Source: Monosiga brevicollis MX1
Taxonomy: Eukaryota; Opisthokonta; Choanoflagellata; Craspedida; Salpingoecidae
Length of the DNA stretch: 64,000 nucleotides
NCBI RefSeq assembly: GCF_000002865.3
Contig: NW_001865067.1
Span: 67,529 to 131,528, forward strand
Direction: 5' to 3'
Below, piece by piece: positions 12,675 through 23,128 of this stretch. The notes under the pieces were generated by a model. That model was given only the letters and a program-made list of their open reading frames with translations, ran no database searches and had not been told where the DNA came from. Positions within the stretch are counted from its first letter, which is position 1. Each line of letters opens with the position of its first letter. Both the position numbers and the translations under genes were made by a program.

Positions 12675-14993
12675 TCACAAAGCACAAGCAACTGACCGAA
12701 CTTCATATGACCCGCTGCTACTGATGTAGCGCACCCACTTGGTCACTTCTGTATCTTCATAGCTGCAAGCCAAAACCCCAGAGCGCAAGCGTGCATTGAC
12801 ATGAGGGCCGCACGAGCATGACATGATGCAAAGCCGGATTGACGATGGCGGGGCGGAAGACGAACCCGAGCTTGCGCTCCATGATCTTCAGATACTTGAC
12901 CTCCAAGCCAGAGGCAGAGAAAGGCACCTGAGTGGTCAAGACAGCCAAGACGAGACCGTTAACGTGGGTCATTCAACCTTTGTCTTAGCACAAGTGCGCG
13001 AGGGGGAGTGACACACCTCAAACTTGACAGAGACGGGACTCTTGGTCCATTTCTTCTTATCCGAGACGTTGAGCAGTTCAAGTTCTGCGGTGAACTGAGC
13101 CGTGCGCCCACCTGCAAAGCGCTTCATTCTAAAGCCACGTCAAGCAAGTTTATCATCCCACCACGACCATGCACACATGCGTGAGGCAAAGGTCTCGTGG
13201 CCCAGCGCATGTGCTCCCGTTTTGGCAAGCGCACAAGTAAAGCCGGACAGGTTGATGACGTACTTCCAGACAACGGCGTTCTCGCCGGGCTTGTACTTTG
13301 CTTTGCCACGGTCAGCATGCACGTTGACCTTGGAGGTGGTAGTCGGCACGGGGATGCGAACCTCGACCTTTTGTCCGAACAAGCTGGGGTCAAAGTCGGC
13401 CTGTACGTGCACGAACCAGGGGGCAAAAGTCATACGCATGAGATTTCAAGAGGATAAGTGTGGAGGGAGGGGGGGGGGATTGGATTGGGACACGAGTCAG
13501 CTTCGTTCTGGGCAGCGACAGACCTTGATGTTGACGGTAATGTCAATGCGGTTTCCTTGTTCCTGGACCAGCGGGGTCACACGGAAGGGCAACTTGATGT
13601 CTTGCGTGGTACGGTACTTCATGAGCTCAAACTCGCCATCCGGAGGAATGAAGGAGATGCTGCGGTCCATGTCAAACTTGCCCAGACGCACGCACTGGTG
13701 GAAGGTCAAGTCATCAATGGCGATGGGGGCCTTGCGGTTGCGCTTCTTCTTCTGCGCTGCCCCGGCTCCTGCAGCGGCACGCTGAGCGCCGTCCTTGTTG
13801 ACGATTTTGTCATTGATGCCCAGCTTGCATTCGGGCATGCCGGAGAGGTAGCACTTCATGCGAATTGAGCCGGCCACGTGTGCACTCAAGGGCTGACCCT
13901 GGGGGCTCATGAGCAGGGAGACAGACTCGAGCACGTCGAGGTAGAGCTCGTGCCGTCTGTACTTGATGCCATCACGGCGCCAACCAATCTGGCCCGTCAC
14001 TTGGCTGGTGATTTTTGTTTGCTCTTCCCGTGAAGCGTTGGCATTGAGGCCCTGCTGTGTGATGAAAAGTTTCAGCGAGTCGGGATCCGTGCTCTGGGGG
14101 TAGCCATAGTCGAGAATTTCTATCAACACGCCAGCGAGCAAGAGGGACCAGGGGGAAGGAGGAATAGAATGAGGGAGGCACCAATACAATGACCGGCAAT
14201 GGTCGAGGGAAGTCGAGGGAAGTCAAGGGAGGTGTGTGGGCAGATAAGAAGAGAAGCCAAAGCAACCCCGTTTCGCTCAAAAACATGGCTGAGGAAGCAC
14301 GGACCGTCCAAAAGTTCGTAAATAAGGGAGAAGTTGTTGCGAACGTTGACATCAGAGAACTGGGCAAAGTAGGCCTCCATCAACTGGACCACCTTGTTCA
14401 AAAACTCAAAGACAAGGGCTGCGTTGGCATTCTGGCCAGCCAGTCAAGTAAGACGTGTAAGATGAGGTTTGGCAAGAGCAAGAGCAAGAGCAAGAGCAAG
14501 AGCAAGAGCAAGAGCAAGAGCAAGAGCAAGAGCAAGAGCAAGAGCAATAAACCTTTGCAAAAGGGACAAAGAGCGACAAGGGTGTGTCCACTTACGAGGC
14601 GTGTTACGGCTACAAGCCACATGTTGCCACGCTTCAAATGAAAGTAAGATGCACTGCAGGATGGTGGCGAGGCACAAAGGTCAGCACGGCTGGGCAAGAT
14701 GCTCAGGAGAAGAGTGCGCGTTGATCGTGGGCGGCGCGAACTTGCCGGCCAATGTTAATGACGGGAGAGCGGACGCTGTGGCGCGCATGAATGACGTTGG
14801 CACGAAAAGCATCCACGACCGAGCGACTGCAGCACAGATGTAACAGGCAATGAGGTCATTTGATCCTTGGGCATCTCGTTGCTCAGCAAGTGGACGCAGG
14901 AGGCGGGGGCCAGGCGTACGTAATGTCATCGCGGTAGGTGCGTGAGATCAGGCAATCGCCTTTGTGATTGTACAGAAACACACCGCTGATCAT
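12675..14993 (-). CDS. AP2M1: Clathrin adaptor AP-2 complex, mu subunit
   Basis: Medium chain of AP-2, which binds YxxPhi sorting signals and PIP2 in clathrin-coated pits. The N-terminal longin-like domain begins [18 protein letters not shown] (ATG 14993-14991). It continues through separate exons carrying [33 protein letters not shown] and [16 protein letters not shown]. The mu-homology domain (14150-12675) contains [66 protein letters not shown] and [19 protein letters not shown]. The terminal exon encodes [19 protein letters not shown] and stops at 12675-12677. These strings follow animal AP2M1 rather than AP-1 mu. There are about nine exons, one intron holding a hexanucleotide array. The linker between the two domains has an extra Ala/Gly- and Lys-rich insert ([13 protein letters not shown]). 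Confidence 0.95.
14472..14546 (-). repeat. Hexanucleotide (GCAAGA)n array in an AP2M1 intron
   Basis: About 12 perfect six-base units lie in the intron between the exons ending in VAVTR and starting with QNANA. Because the unit is six bases, all frames are open and give false Ser-Lys, Ala-Arg or Leu-rich ORFs. Confidence 0.95.
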
Positions 14994-16250
14994 GCTGGCG
15001 GTGCCGGTCTGAGACGAAAGCATATGCCAGATGAGCACAAAGAAAGGTCAACTGGTATGGCAACATGGCTCCGCCGCGGGACCGCGAAGGGGGAAAAAAA
15101 AAAGCTGCTACAGTGGGCGACTCACATTGGTGCAAGGGGTCGCTTGGGGCAACTCGTGGCACTTGCAGACAAATGTGTGCTGCTGCATAAGAAGGCACGC
15201 GCCAGAAGAATGAGAACAACAGCGATGTCCAGGTTCAGAGCGCCGGTGCGCCAAGGCGATGCGGATGCGCCTGTCGAGGCAAGGAAAAGCGTCCAGGGGA
15301 CGCGTTCGCACTGACAAGACGACAAAGAGAGCACGAGATCAACTCACAGCGGTCACCGTATTAGACCTATCCAACACGTCAACGTGTTCGTAACAGGGAC
15401 GTCTTGCCCAAGCGCTGTGTTCCACTGGCACACAGGGAGGGAACGGGGGCGCGCTGCCGTTTTCCTGGAGGCGCGCGCAGTGTTGAGAACACACACACAC
15501 AACAGAAAAAAAACACAAAAAAAAAAGAAGAGCCAAAGTGGGGGTCAGGTTGTGTAGTATCCGGTGGTTTTGACCCCAGTTCTTCTGGTCGACAACTTTA
15601 AGCGGGATGGGAATTCACTGCTTGTTGTGGTTGGCTGTTGTTGATGTTGCAAAACACTGTTGCTCTCCTCAGTTTTTGGTTTTGGCTCACTCGCTCGTGC
15701 TCTCTGGCTGTTTTCCCACTTGCAGCGTCATCTCTGAGCACTTCTTTACCCACTCAACATTCTCTGGTTATACCATATAATTTGCCCTCAAACATTTGCA
15801 ATTCCCCTCATCATCTCTTGCTGTATAATCCGCTCGCGCCCTCTCTCTCCCCCCCAACTCGCTCTCTCTCTCTCGCTCTCTCTCTGCTTTCATTTGTGTC
15901 GCAAGCAGAAGCAAGAGCGAGCGCGCCAGTCAGTCGTTGTCGCCGCCGACAACAAGTAAAATTTTTTTTTCGGGGCAAATTCACAATCGTGGCAGTGCTT
16001 GCTGGCCGGGGACGGCACGTTGGAACTGCGCGCGTTTTAGACGGTGGAGTCAAGCCCGGTGACAAGGTGCGTGGGGGTGATGCATAAGCAGGGGGGAGTG
16101 CGAGGTTTGAAATTCATGGTCCTAATCCCGATCAATTCATGTCCATCATCGCACGCAAGCACTTACCTTTTGCTTTGATTGATCATTTAGCTCGGGCTGG
16201 CAATCGCAGCGCGTTGTGCGGCAGGGCCAGGTTCACCGGCACCGTCCGCC
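14994..16250. other. Divergent intergenic region with 5' UTRs
   Basis: This lies between the AP2M1 start (-) and the CapZIP-like gene (+). It holds AT-rich and CT-rich stretches around 15770-15900 with TCTC runs. There is a possible non-coding first exon ending near 16067 at a GTGCGTGG donor, spliced to an acceptor near 16190 just upstream of the chosen ATG. I see no conserved protein. Confidence 0.45.
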
Positions 16251-18193
16251 ATGGCCGTTAGCAACCTGCGCGCCATGTTTGAAGGGCGCAGCATGACCGT
16301 GTCTTCACCGGCTGATACCGCGGCCTTGCGGGCTGCATCGCGAGCAGCCCGTGAACGCCGGCGACCCGAACCCGCGCCTGCTGAGGACGCAGCATTAAAA
16401 GCAGCAGATGACGTCAAACCCACCCCTCAACCCAAGACCATCCCGGCAGCAAAGCCCGCCCCTGCTCCCGCCGCATCACAGAGCTCACCTTTGGTTGAAG
16501 CTCAGGCAGAGGCCAAGAGTGCGACCAAGCGGGAAGCCGAAGAGGTCACCAAGGCCTCGCCTGCCGCCACCGACGATGGGACCGCATCTGAAGGTCCCAC
16601 TACAAAAGCGCCCAAGCCGCGACCCAAGCCGCCAAGCTCTAGCTTGGCCCAGCGGGCTGCGGCCTTTCAAAACGCCAACCACAACGTCGGGGGCGCGCCA
16701 GCGCTCAAGCCCAAGCCCATGGCCAAGCCGGCTCGTAAACTGCCCCAGGTCACCCCTCGACCACCGGCTGCTACAGCCTCATCAACTACAACTGAGTCAC
16801 CCAGCCCTACGCCCCGCCCCCGCGTTGAGGGTACCAAGCCGACGCCTGCCGTGCGCCCGCGCGCCACAACACTGGCCAACTCGGATGTGCCTCGCAAGGC
16901 CTCGACCAGCAGCAACAGCTCGGGTGGCTCGATTGCGGCCCGCCTCGCGGCGCTTCGGGTAAGCTTCCTGCCGCCATTTTTTGCTTCTTTTAAATCCTTG
17001 CCTATTCTGCTTTTGTTCCTCCCTAGCCGTCCAGAATCGACCTTCTGCACCTCATTTTCTTGTTTTGGTGCACTGGGCGTTTTTCCCTCCTTCATTGGCT
17101 CATGACGCACGCACAGGCGCAAGGACCGGTGCTGCTACCTGGGCTTGGGCGGCCACCACCGGCCCGAAGCGCCTCAAATACTTCACTGGAAGTTGCCACG
17201 GCCAATGCCAACGCTCCAGCACCGTCATCTGCCAACACCGCCGCAAGCCGGCCGCATGCGCGCAGTGCCACCCTGGCTGTGAGTGATGCCAAGTTTATGG
17301 CACCTCGCCGAAGTACCTCGGATACCAAATTGTTGGTGCAGCGGGTGGAAATTGCCAACGCTGACGCAGACTTTAATCAACTGCCCTCCCACGAGCTTTT
17401 GGGCACCAGCATCGGTACGCTAGCCTCGTCTCCCTTTTGCCCTGCTCGCGAGCGATTCTCGCATCAGGTTGCGTTGTACGCCAGCGGCTCCTTGTTGAGT
17501 TGGTGTGAACTAGCTTGACCTTACGGCTGCTGCCCATATTGATTTTTTCATGAACCATTCGATCCCTTTGTTACTCATCTGGCAGGGCGGTTTCGTGCTC
17601 GGCTGGGTTCGGTGGGGCGTAAGCCCCCGACTCGGAAGCACGCCCAGGCTCGCGCCATGGCTGTGAGCGCCCAACGCTCGCCGCCAACGACCGGCGCCAA
17701 GAGCCCCTCGCGCGCCAGCTCTGGAACCGCTGATTCCGACTCGACTCAGGATGAGGTAGCAGATGCACCCAACCTGGTTGTGGTGGAAGAGGAGGAGCCT
17801 GTTGAAGAGGAGTCGGTGTCGGACAAGCCCCCGGCGGATGCAGACCCCGACACGGCAACTGAAATTCCCGAAGAGGTGGTCGAGTCGGAGGCAGCCGAAG
17901 AAGTGGAGGAGGAAGTCTCGGTCGACGACGACGAGGAGGGCCAAGGTCCATCTGAGGCTGATACCGATACGAAGGACGCCGAGGGCCAAGGTCCATCTGA
18001 GGCTGATACCGATACGAAGGACGCCGAGGAAGAGGCCGAGACCGAGGCCGCAGAACAGCTCGAGCCCGCAGCAGATGCCGACGAAGGTTCCGCCGACAGC
18101 GATTCGGCCGAGAGCCCAGCACTCGATACCACCATGCAATCCTTGGAGCCCGCCGACGGCGAGACCTCGGTCCTTGATACCAGCAATGCCTGA
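16251..18193 (+). CDS. Disordered CapZIP/RCSD1-like capping-protein-interacting protein
   Basis: Start ATG 16251 (context GTCCGCCATGG). Coding exons are 16251-16958, about 17119-17415, and about 17586-18193. Three short motifs occur in the same order as in vertebrate CapZIP (RCSD1). The first is an N-terminal VSNLRAMFEGR, like SVAQLAGRFRE. The second is IAARLAALR spliced to AQGPVLLPGLGRPP, like IEKLQANL..ALLPG. The third is SIGRFRARLGSVGRKPPTRK, like the CPI region ending RRPPSRR. CPI motifs bind actin capping protein CapZ and relieve capping. The rest is Pro/Ala/Lys-rich disorder followed by an acidic tail. No folded domain is visible. The assignment rests on short motifs recalled from memory; a FAM21-type relative or an unrelated disordered protein remains possible. 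Confidence 0.55.
17936..18025 (+). repeat. Exact 45-bp coding tandem duplication
   Basis: Two identical 45-bp units lie back to back in the acidic tail, each encoding EGQGPSEADTDTKDA. Identity at every base, including third positions, implies a recent duplication. Confidence 0.95.
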
Positions 18194-18401
18194 GCGTGGG
18201 CGGGAGCTAAAGGCTATTTTCTGCTTGAGTGTAGCGCATCTCCTCTTTTTCTTGATATCGCACTCCCACTTTCCTGCTGCGTCTTAACGACGTGAGGCAC
18301 GACATGGGCCGAGCCCGATCGTCGTGGCGCCTCCAGAGCGAGGCCTTGCCTCAAGTGGTCCTGTTTTTTGTTGTTGTTGTTTTTGTTAGTCGTGTTTCTT
18401 C

Positions 18402-18402
<1 letters not shown>

Positions 18403-18469
<67 letters not shown>
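18403..18469. repeat. (TG)n microsatellite
   Basis: An array of about 33 uninterrupted TG units lies 3' of the CapZIP-like gene. Confidence 0.95.
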
Positions 18470-18470
<1 letters not shown>

Positions 18471-18601
18471 AGCGGGGGTTCGCGCGACGAGCCCCTCTGT
18501 TTCCCCGTGTGCTTGAGTGTTCCATGCCTATTCTGGCACAGCTGCTCGCCTCGTTCTTTTCCCAAATAGACATCCAAATCCGAGAATACAAACGTGATAT
18601 T

Positions 18602-18935
18602 ACAACAGAGAAAGCCAGGGAGGGAAAGGACAGAGGGACAGAGGGAGGGAGAGAGTAGAGTAGAGCAGGGTAGAGAAAGCCGAGTAGAGAACAGAATAGA
18701 GAGAGTAGAGTAGAGAGAGTAGAGTAGAGCGAGCAGAGTAGAGAGAGCCAAGCAGAAAGAGCCGAGTTGAGAGAGCATAGTAGAGAAAGCAGAGTAGAGA
18801 GAGCACAGTAGAGAGAGCAGAACAGAGAGCCGAGTCGAAAGAGCACAGTAGAGAGCACAGTAGAGAGCAGGGCAGAATAGAGAGCAGAGTAGAGAAGCCG
18901 AGTAGAGAGAGCAGAGTAGAGAGAGCAGAGCACAT
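18602..18935. repeat. AGAGT/AGAGAG minisatellite
   Basis: About 330 bp of degenerate units of the type GAGAGAGCAGAGTA, all purine-rich on the plus strand. The variants AGAGTAGAG, AGAGAGCAG and AGAGCACAGT alternate. Minus-strand ORFs rich in Ser and Leu across it are artefacts. Confidence 0.9.
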
Positions 18936-19466
18936 CAAAAAAAAATTTTTATCACACAAAACAGAAGGAAAAAAAAACTGCCTGTGAGCATTCTGTTTTC
19001 AAGCCAAAATTCTCTCTCAGCACATTCACAAGCCAATTTGGTTTGGCTCTTGCTCTCTCGGTTAGACGACCTGGCTGACGTTACCTCTGGGTCTTGTCAT
19101 TGTTTCAAGTTGTATCTCTGTATTTCCTTGTGTTTGTAAAGAAAACTCACCAAGCCTCCAGAGGCCATCTCTGAAATATTTTGTGACTGGATACTGCTCT
19201 CTGGATTTTCATCCTTCATCTCATCGCTCTCTGCGCCCCCCTCTCTCTCTCTCGGATCAAGGTCTGGTCGCGCGCCCCGCTCGACGTCGGGTGCGCCACC
19301 TTGTGCTGCGCCTCTCTCGGGCTCGGGTTTGCGCTTTTCACTGGGCAACTTCAAATGCAGCGTGTGCTCAACTTCTCTGGTTGGTGGCTGGTGAATGTAT
19401 GGCCGCATTTAGGTTGATCTTGTACCACATTCCGAGCTTGATCTGTCCACGTTGCGTCGTGCCACC

Positions 19467-22400
19467 ATGAAGTGGCTCCTGGCTTGTGCCGCGCTGGCTT
19501 TGCTTGCTGGCCTGGCCGCCAGCGACTCGCACAGCTACAAAGATGGCGATAAGGTGAGCCGTGCCTCCTGAGGTGACTCGTGCCCCCGCTTCTCTCTGCT
19601 GCCCTCGTTGTCTCGTGTCCCTGTCGTCTGCTTTTCGTCAGCCTCGGACGCTCAAGCTGACTTTCCAGCTCAACGCCCACGGACCGTCATCACATCTCAA
19701 TCCATCACATCCAAAACCCCCCACCTCCCCCTTCTCCTCTTTTCCTACCGATGTGGCATAGCTTCCCGTGTATGTCAACAAGATCGGCCCTTACTTCAAC
19801 AAGCAGGAAACCTATCATTACTACTCCCTCCCCGTGTGCCGCCCGGACAAGGTAAAGGCTCAAGCCAAACCCTCACTGCTTTGCTCGGCCTTCAAACAGT
19901 TCCGAGTCGATGCCTTCCCGCTCAATCAATGCCGTGTTTGTCAGATCAAGTCACGCGGCTTGACTCTAGGCGAAGTCCTGGACGGTGATCGCATGGCCGA
20001 AGCTCTGCACGATATCCGCTTCAAAGGTCCGCCTCTACCCCCAAGCTGGCAAAGCACCCGCTCAAGTGCACCAGCTCTCATCCACCTATGTCCGCAGAAA
20101 ACAAGCGTGCCATCTTGTGCAAAGTTCAGCTCTCGCGCAAGGAGATCCAGCAGCTGACCGAAGCCATTGAAGATTTGTTCTATTTCGAGTTTGTTGTTGG
20201 TTCGTGGTCTCTCTCTTGCTCCCCATTAGCTCGCATCAGTCCACCCAGCTCCCACCTAGCTCCTACATTCCAAAAAGATTGCACCCGTGCTCATCAGCAA
20301 TGCCCTGCACCTGGACCCTCCTCACTGTCACAGATGACTTGCCTGTCCGTGGGTTTTTGGGCCAACTTGAAGAGCACTTGCTGGACCTGCCCACGACCCA
20401 CCGCGTCTTTCTCTGGCCCCACATGCACTTTCATCTCGAATACAACGGCGACCGCGTGAGTCAAGCCCCCTCGTCAGCTTTATGTGTGGCCGTTCAACTT
20501 GAGGGTATTACCATGCTCAGTCCCTCGCTTATCTCCCCGTTCCCGTCTGTTTTGCTCGACCAGGTCGTCAATGTTAATGTGACAGAGAAGCTCGAGGAGG
20601 TGGAACTGCCCTATCTCACCGAAGATGGTGATACCTTTGAGGTGACCTACACCTACAGTGTCACCTGGTCTGAAAATAAGCAGTCAGTTGATCCCCCCTT
20701 CTCTCGTCGGCGTCATCTGATCCCTTGCCTTCCTGTATCACACTGCACAAACTCACATCGGGCACGCTGCCTCAATTTTTTTTTCCCGTTTCTTTTTCAC
20801 AGAATTCCCTTTAAGCTGCGTGGTTTTGCCAGCAAGCAATTCTTCCCAACCACTCTTGAGGTGCTTCTTGGCTCTTACGCTCGCCAGTGCAGACGCCCCT
20901 CCAAAGTCATTGGCTGAATGCAATCGTGCTTCTTCTCCCGTTGGGACTTGAACTAGATTCATTGGCTCTCGGTGATCAACTCGGCCGTTCTTGTGGTTCT
21001 CCTCCTGGCGTTTGTGGGCATTATCGTGGTATGCACTCTTGGACAAAGCCGCCCACGCTCGCTCCTGCTTGCAGGTTTCGATCCTGCACGCTCTCACTAT
21101 CATGTCCCATGCAGGCGCGTGCCCTCAATCAGGATTTTGCCCGTTACTCGAAGAACAACATTGACGTCGACTTGAACGAAGGTCAGCCCGCCTTGGGCAG
21201 AGTCATTCATCTCCACGCCTTGGGTACCCCGGGTGATGGATGAAACTCGAGTGCAAGCACTTTCTTCTCACGTCGCTCACTCCCATGTTTGTAGACGTGA
21301 ACGACGATCAGGGCTGGAAGATGATTCATGCCGATGTTTTCCGCTTCCCGGCCTACAAGAGCCTTCTCTGCGCCGTTGTTGGCAACGGCATGCAGTTTTT
21401 GACCGTGGCGTTTGCCGTCATTCTGCTTTCTTTGATGAACTGGTTTAACCGCCATCGTCATCACAGCATGACCACAGCCGTCATCGTCCTCTATATTCTT
21501 GCTGCTGCCGTCGCTGGATACAGTGCCAACCGTCTCTACACCCAAATGGGCGGCGAGGTTTGTTTGCCATCATCGCTCCTTCCGTCGCCTGCCCGCCCGC
21601 CAATTTTTTTCTGGCCACCGTGGGCCTGTGAAGTCTGAGCTTGACTCACCTCGAAATTCCTTGCGCAGGCCTGGGCCTGGAACATTGTTCTCACGGCGAC
21701 TCTGTTTGTGGCCCCCTTCTTTGTGGGCTGGAGCCTCATCAACTCGGTGGCTTGGGCCCTTGGCTCAACACAGGCCCTTCCGGCGACCACTATCATCCTA
21801 CTCCTGCTAATCTGGCTTCTCATTGGCTTCCCGCTCACCGTCGTTGGAGGCATTTTGGGCAAGAATTTCCCCGGTACGCCATCACCTCCAACGTTTCATG
21901 CCTTTTTCTTTCAGTTCCTTCCCCCTCACTGCGCTTGTCGCTTTTTTTTTTCTTTTTTTTAAATTTGTGTTTTTGTTTTTCCAAACTCGTATATGCAGGA
22001 TCATTTGACAGCCCCTGCCGCACCAAGAACATTCCTCGCGAGATCCCACCAGCTCCCGTATATCGTTCATTGGGCGCGCAAATGCTCATTGGTGGCTTCT
22101 TGCCATTTAGCGCCATTTCGCTTGAGCTCTATTACATTTACGCCACCGTTTGGGGTCGTGAACACTACACCCTGTACGGTGTGCTGTTTCTCATCTTCAC
22201 CATTCTGCTCACCGTCACGGCCTGTATCACTGTGGCGCTGACTTACTTCCAACTCAGCGGCGAGGATTATCGCTGGTGGTGGCGATCCGTGTTTGCCTCG
22301 GGGTAAGTCGGTTCATTGTTGCGAGGCTGTTGCTCTTCCAGTCGCTCTCTTCTCTGCTACCAAGCGGTGCCTGGCAGCGGTACTTGGTGCGTGCTCATGA

Positions 22401-22748
22401 ACATTTTTTTCTTTTTCGACCTACTTCGTCCACAGGGCACCAGCTTTTTTCGTGCTGCTTTACTCCATGTACTACTATTATATACGCTCAAACATGTCTG
22501 GTACTCTGCAGGTATTTACCTCGATTTCATTTTTCTTTATCCAAGAGTTTCCTTCTGCTTGTGTAAAACATGTCACACCCCAGCTTTCGACTCACTCTGC
22601 TTGTTTTGATACTACTCTCTAGACGGTCCAGTTCTTTGGTTACACGGCGCTGGCCTGCTACGCCTTCTTCTTGATGCTGGCTGCTGTCGGCTTCAAGACG
22701 ACTCTTCATTTTGTCAAGTACATTTATCAGAACGTCAAGTTGGACTAG
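19467..22748 (+). CDS. TM9SF1: TM9SF1 nonaspanin (transmembrane 9 superfamily)
   Basis: Nine-pass endomembrane protein of the nonaspanin/EMP70 family. ATG 19467 sits in a strong GCCACCATG context and opens a signal peptide ([18 protein letters not shown]). The lumenal domain includes [37 protein letters not shown] and FYFEFVV, a pattern specific to the TM9SF1 branch. Further on come [96 protein letters not shown] and [18 protein letters not shown]. The protein ends YQNVKLD, carrying the KxD/E C-terminal Golgi-retention signal of the family; stop at 22746-22748. There are about twelve short introns. The family acts in membrane-protein sorting and phagocytosis. It is convergent with the PKS. 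Confidence 0.95.
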
Positions 22749-23128
22749 GGGTTTACGTTTCCAACCTAGATGGCCGCCCTGCTTGATCAACTCAGCCAGC
22801 TCAAGCTTTCATTCCTGTGCTGTCAAGTCGGCTTGTCTTGTGTGGCCGACACCTTGAGGTTACTTGACTGTCTTCTTCCCCTTTCCCTCTACTTCCTCTC
22901 TCTTCAATTTCTTGACCTTCTCCTCGTGCGCGCTTGACTTTTTGCTTTTTGTCTAGTCAATGTCTTCATTTACCCTTGTGCCTAAGAGTGCGTTGCTTGT
23001 CATGCTTCCTGATCCCCGACGTTGGCATTTGTTTGGCTCTCACACGGGCAGGACGCCCCATCAATTGACGCAAGCAACTGAACAACAGATGGATCACCAA
23101 CTCTTTTCAAAGGGTCACTCCAGTGCCG
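22749..23128. other. Intergenic region between convergent TM9SF1 and PKS
   Basis: 380 bp, pyrimidine-rich around 22870-22960, presumably carrying both 3' UTRs. I see nothing else in it. Confidence 0.5.

Larger units (their letters stand above)
18194..19466. other. Repeat-rich intergenic region
   Basis: This separates the CapZIP-like gene from TM9SF1. It is dominated by a (TG)n array and a long AGAGT-type minisatellite, followed by probable TM9SF1 promoter and 5' UTR from about 19000. No ORF in it is credible. Confidence 0.6.

Noticed and set aside
18386-18959. Minus-strand Ser/Leu/Thr-rich ORFs
   Set aside because: They are shadows of the AGAGT minisatellite and the TG array.
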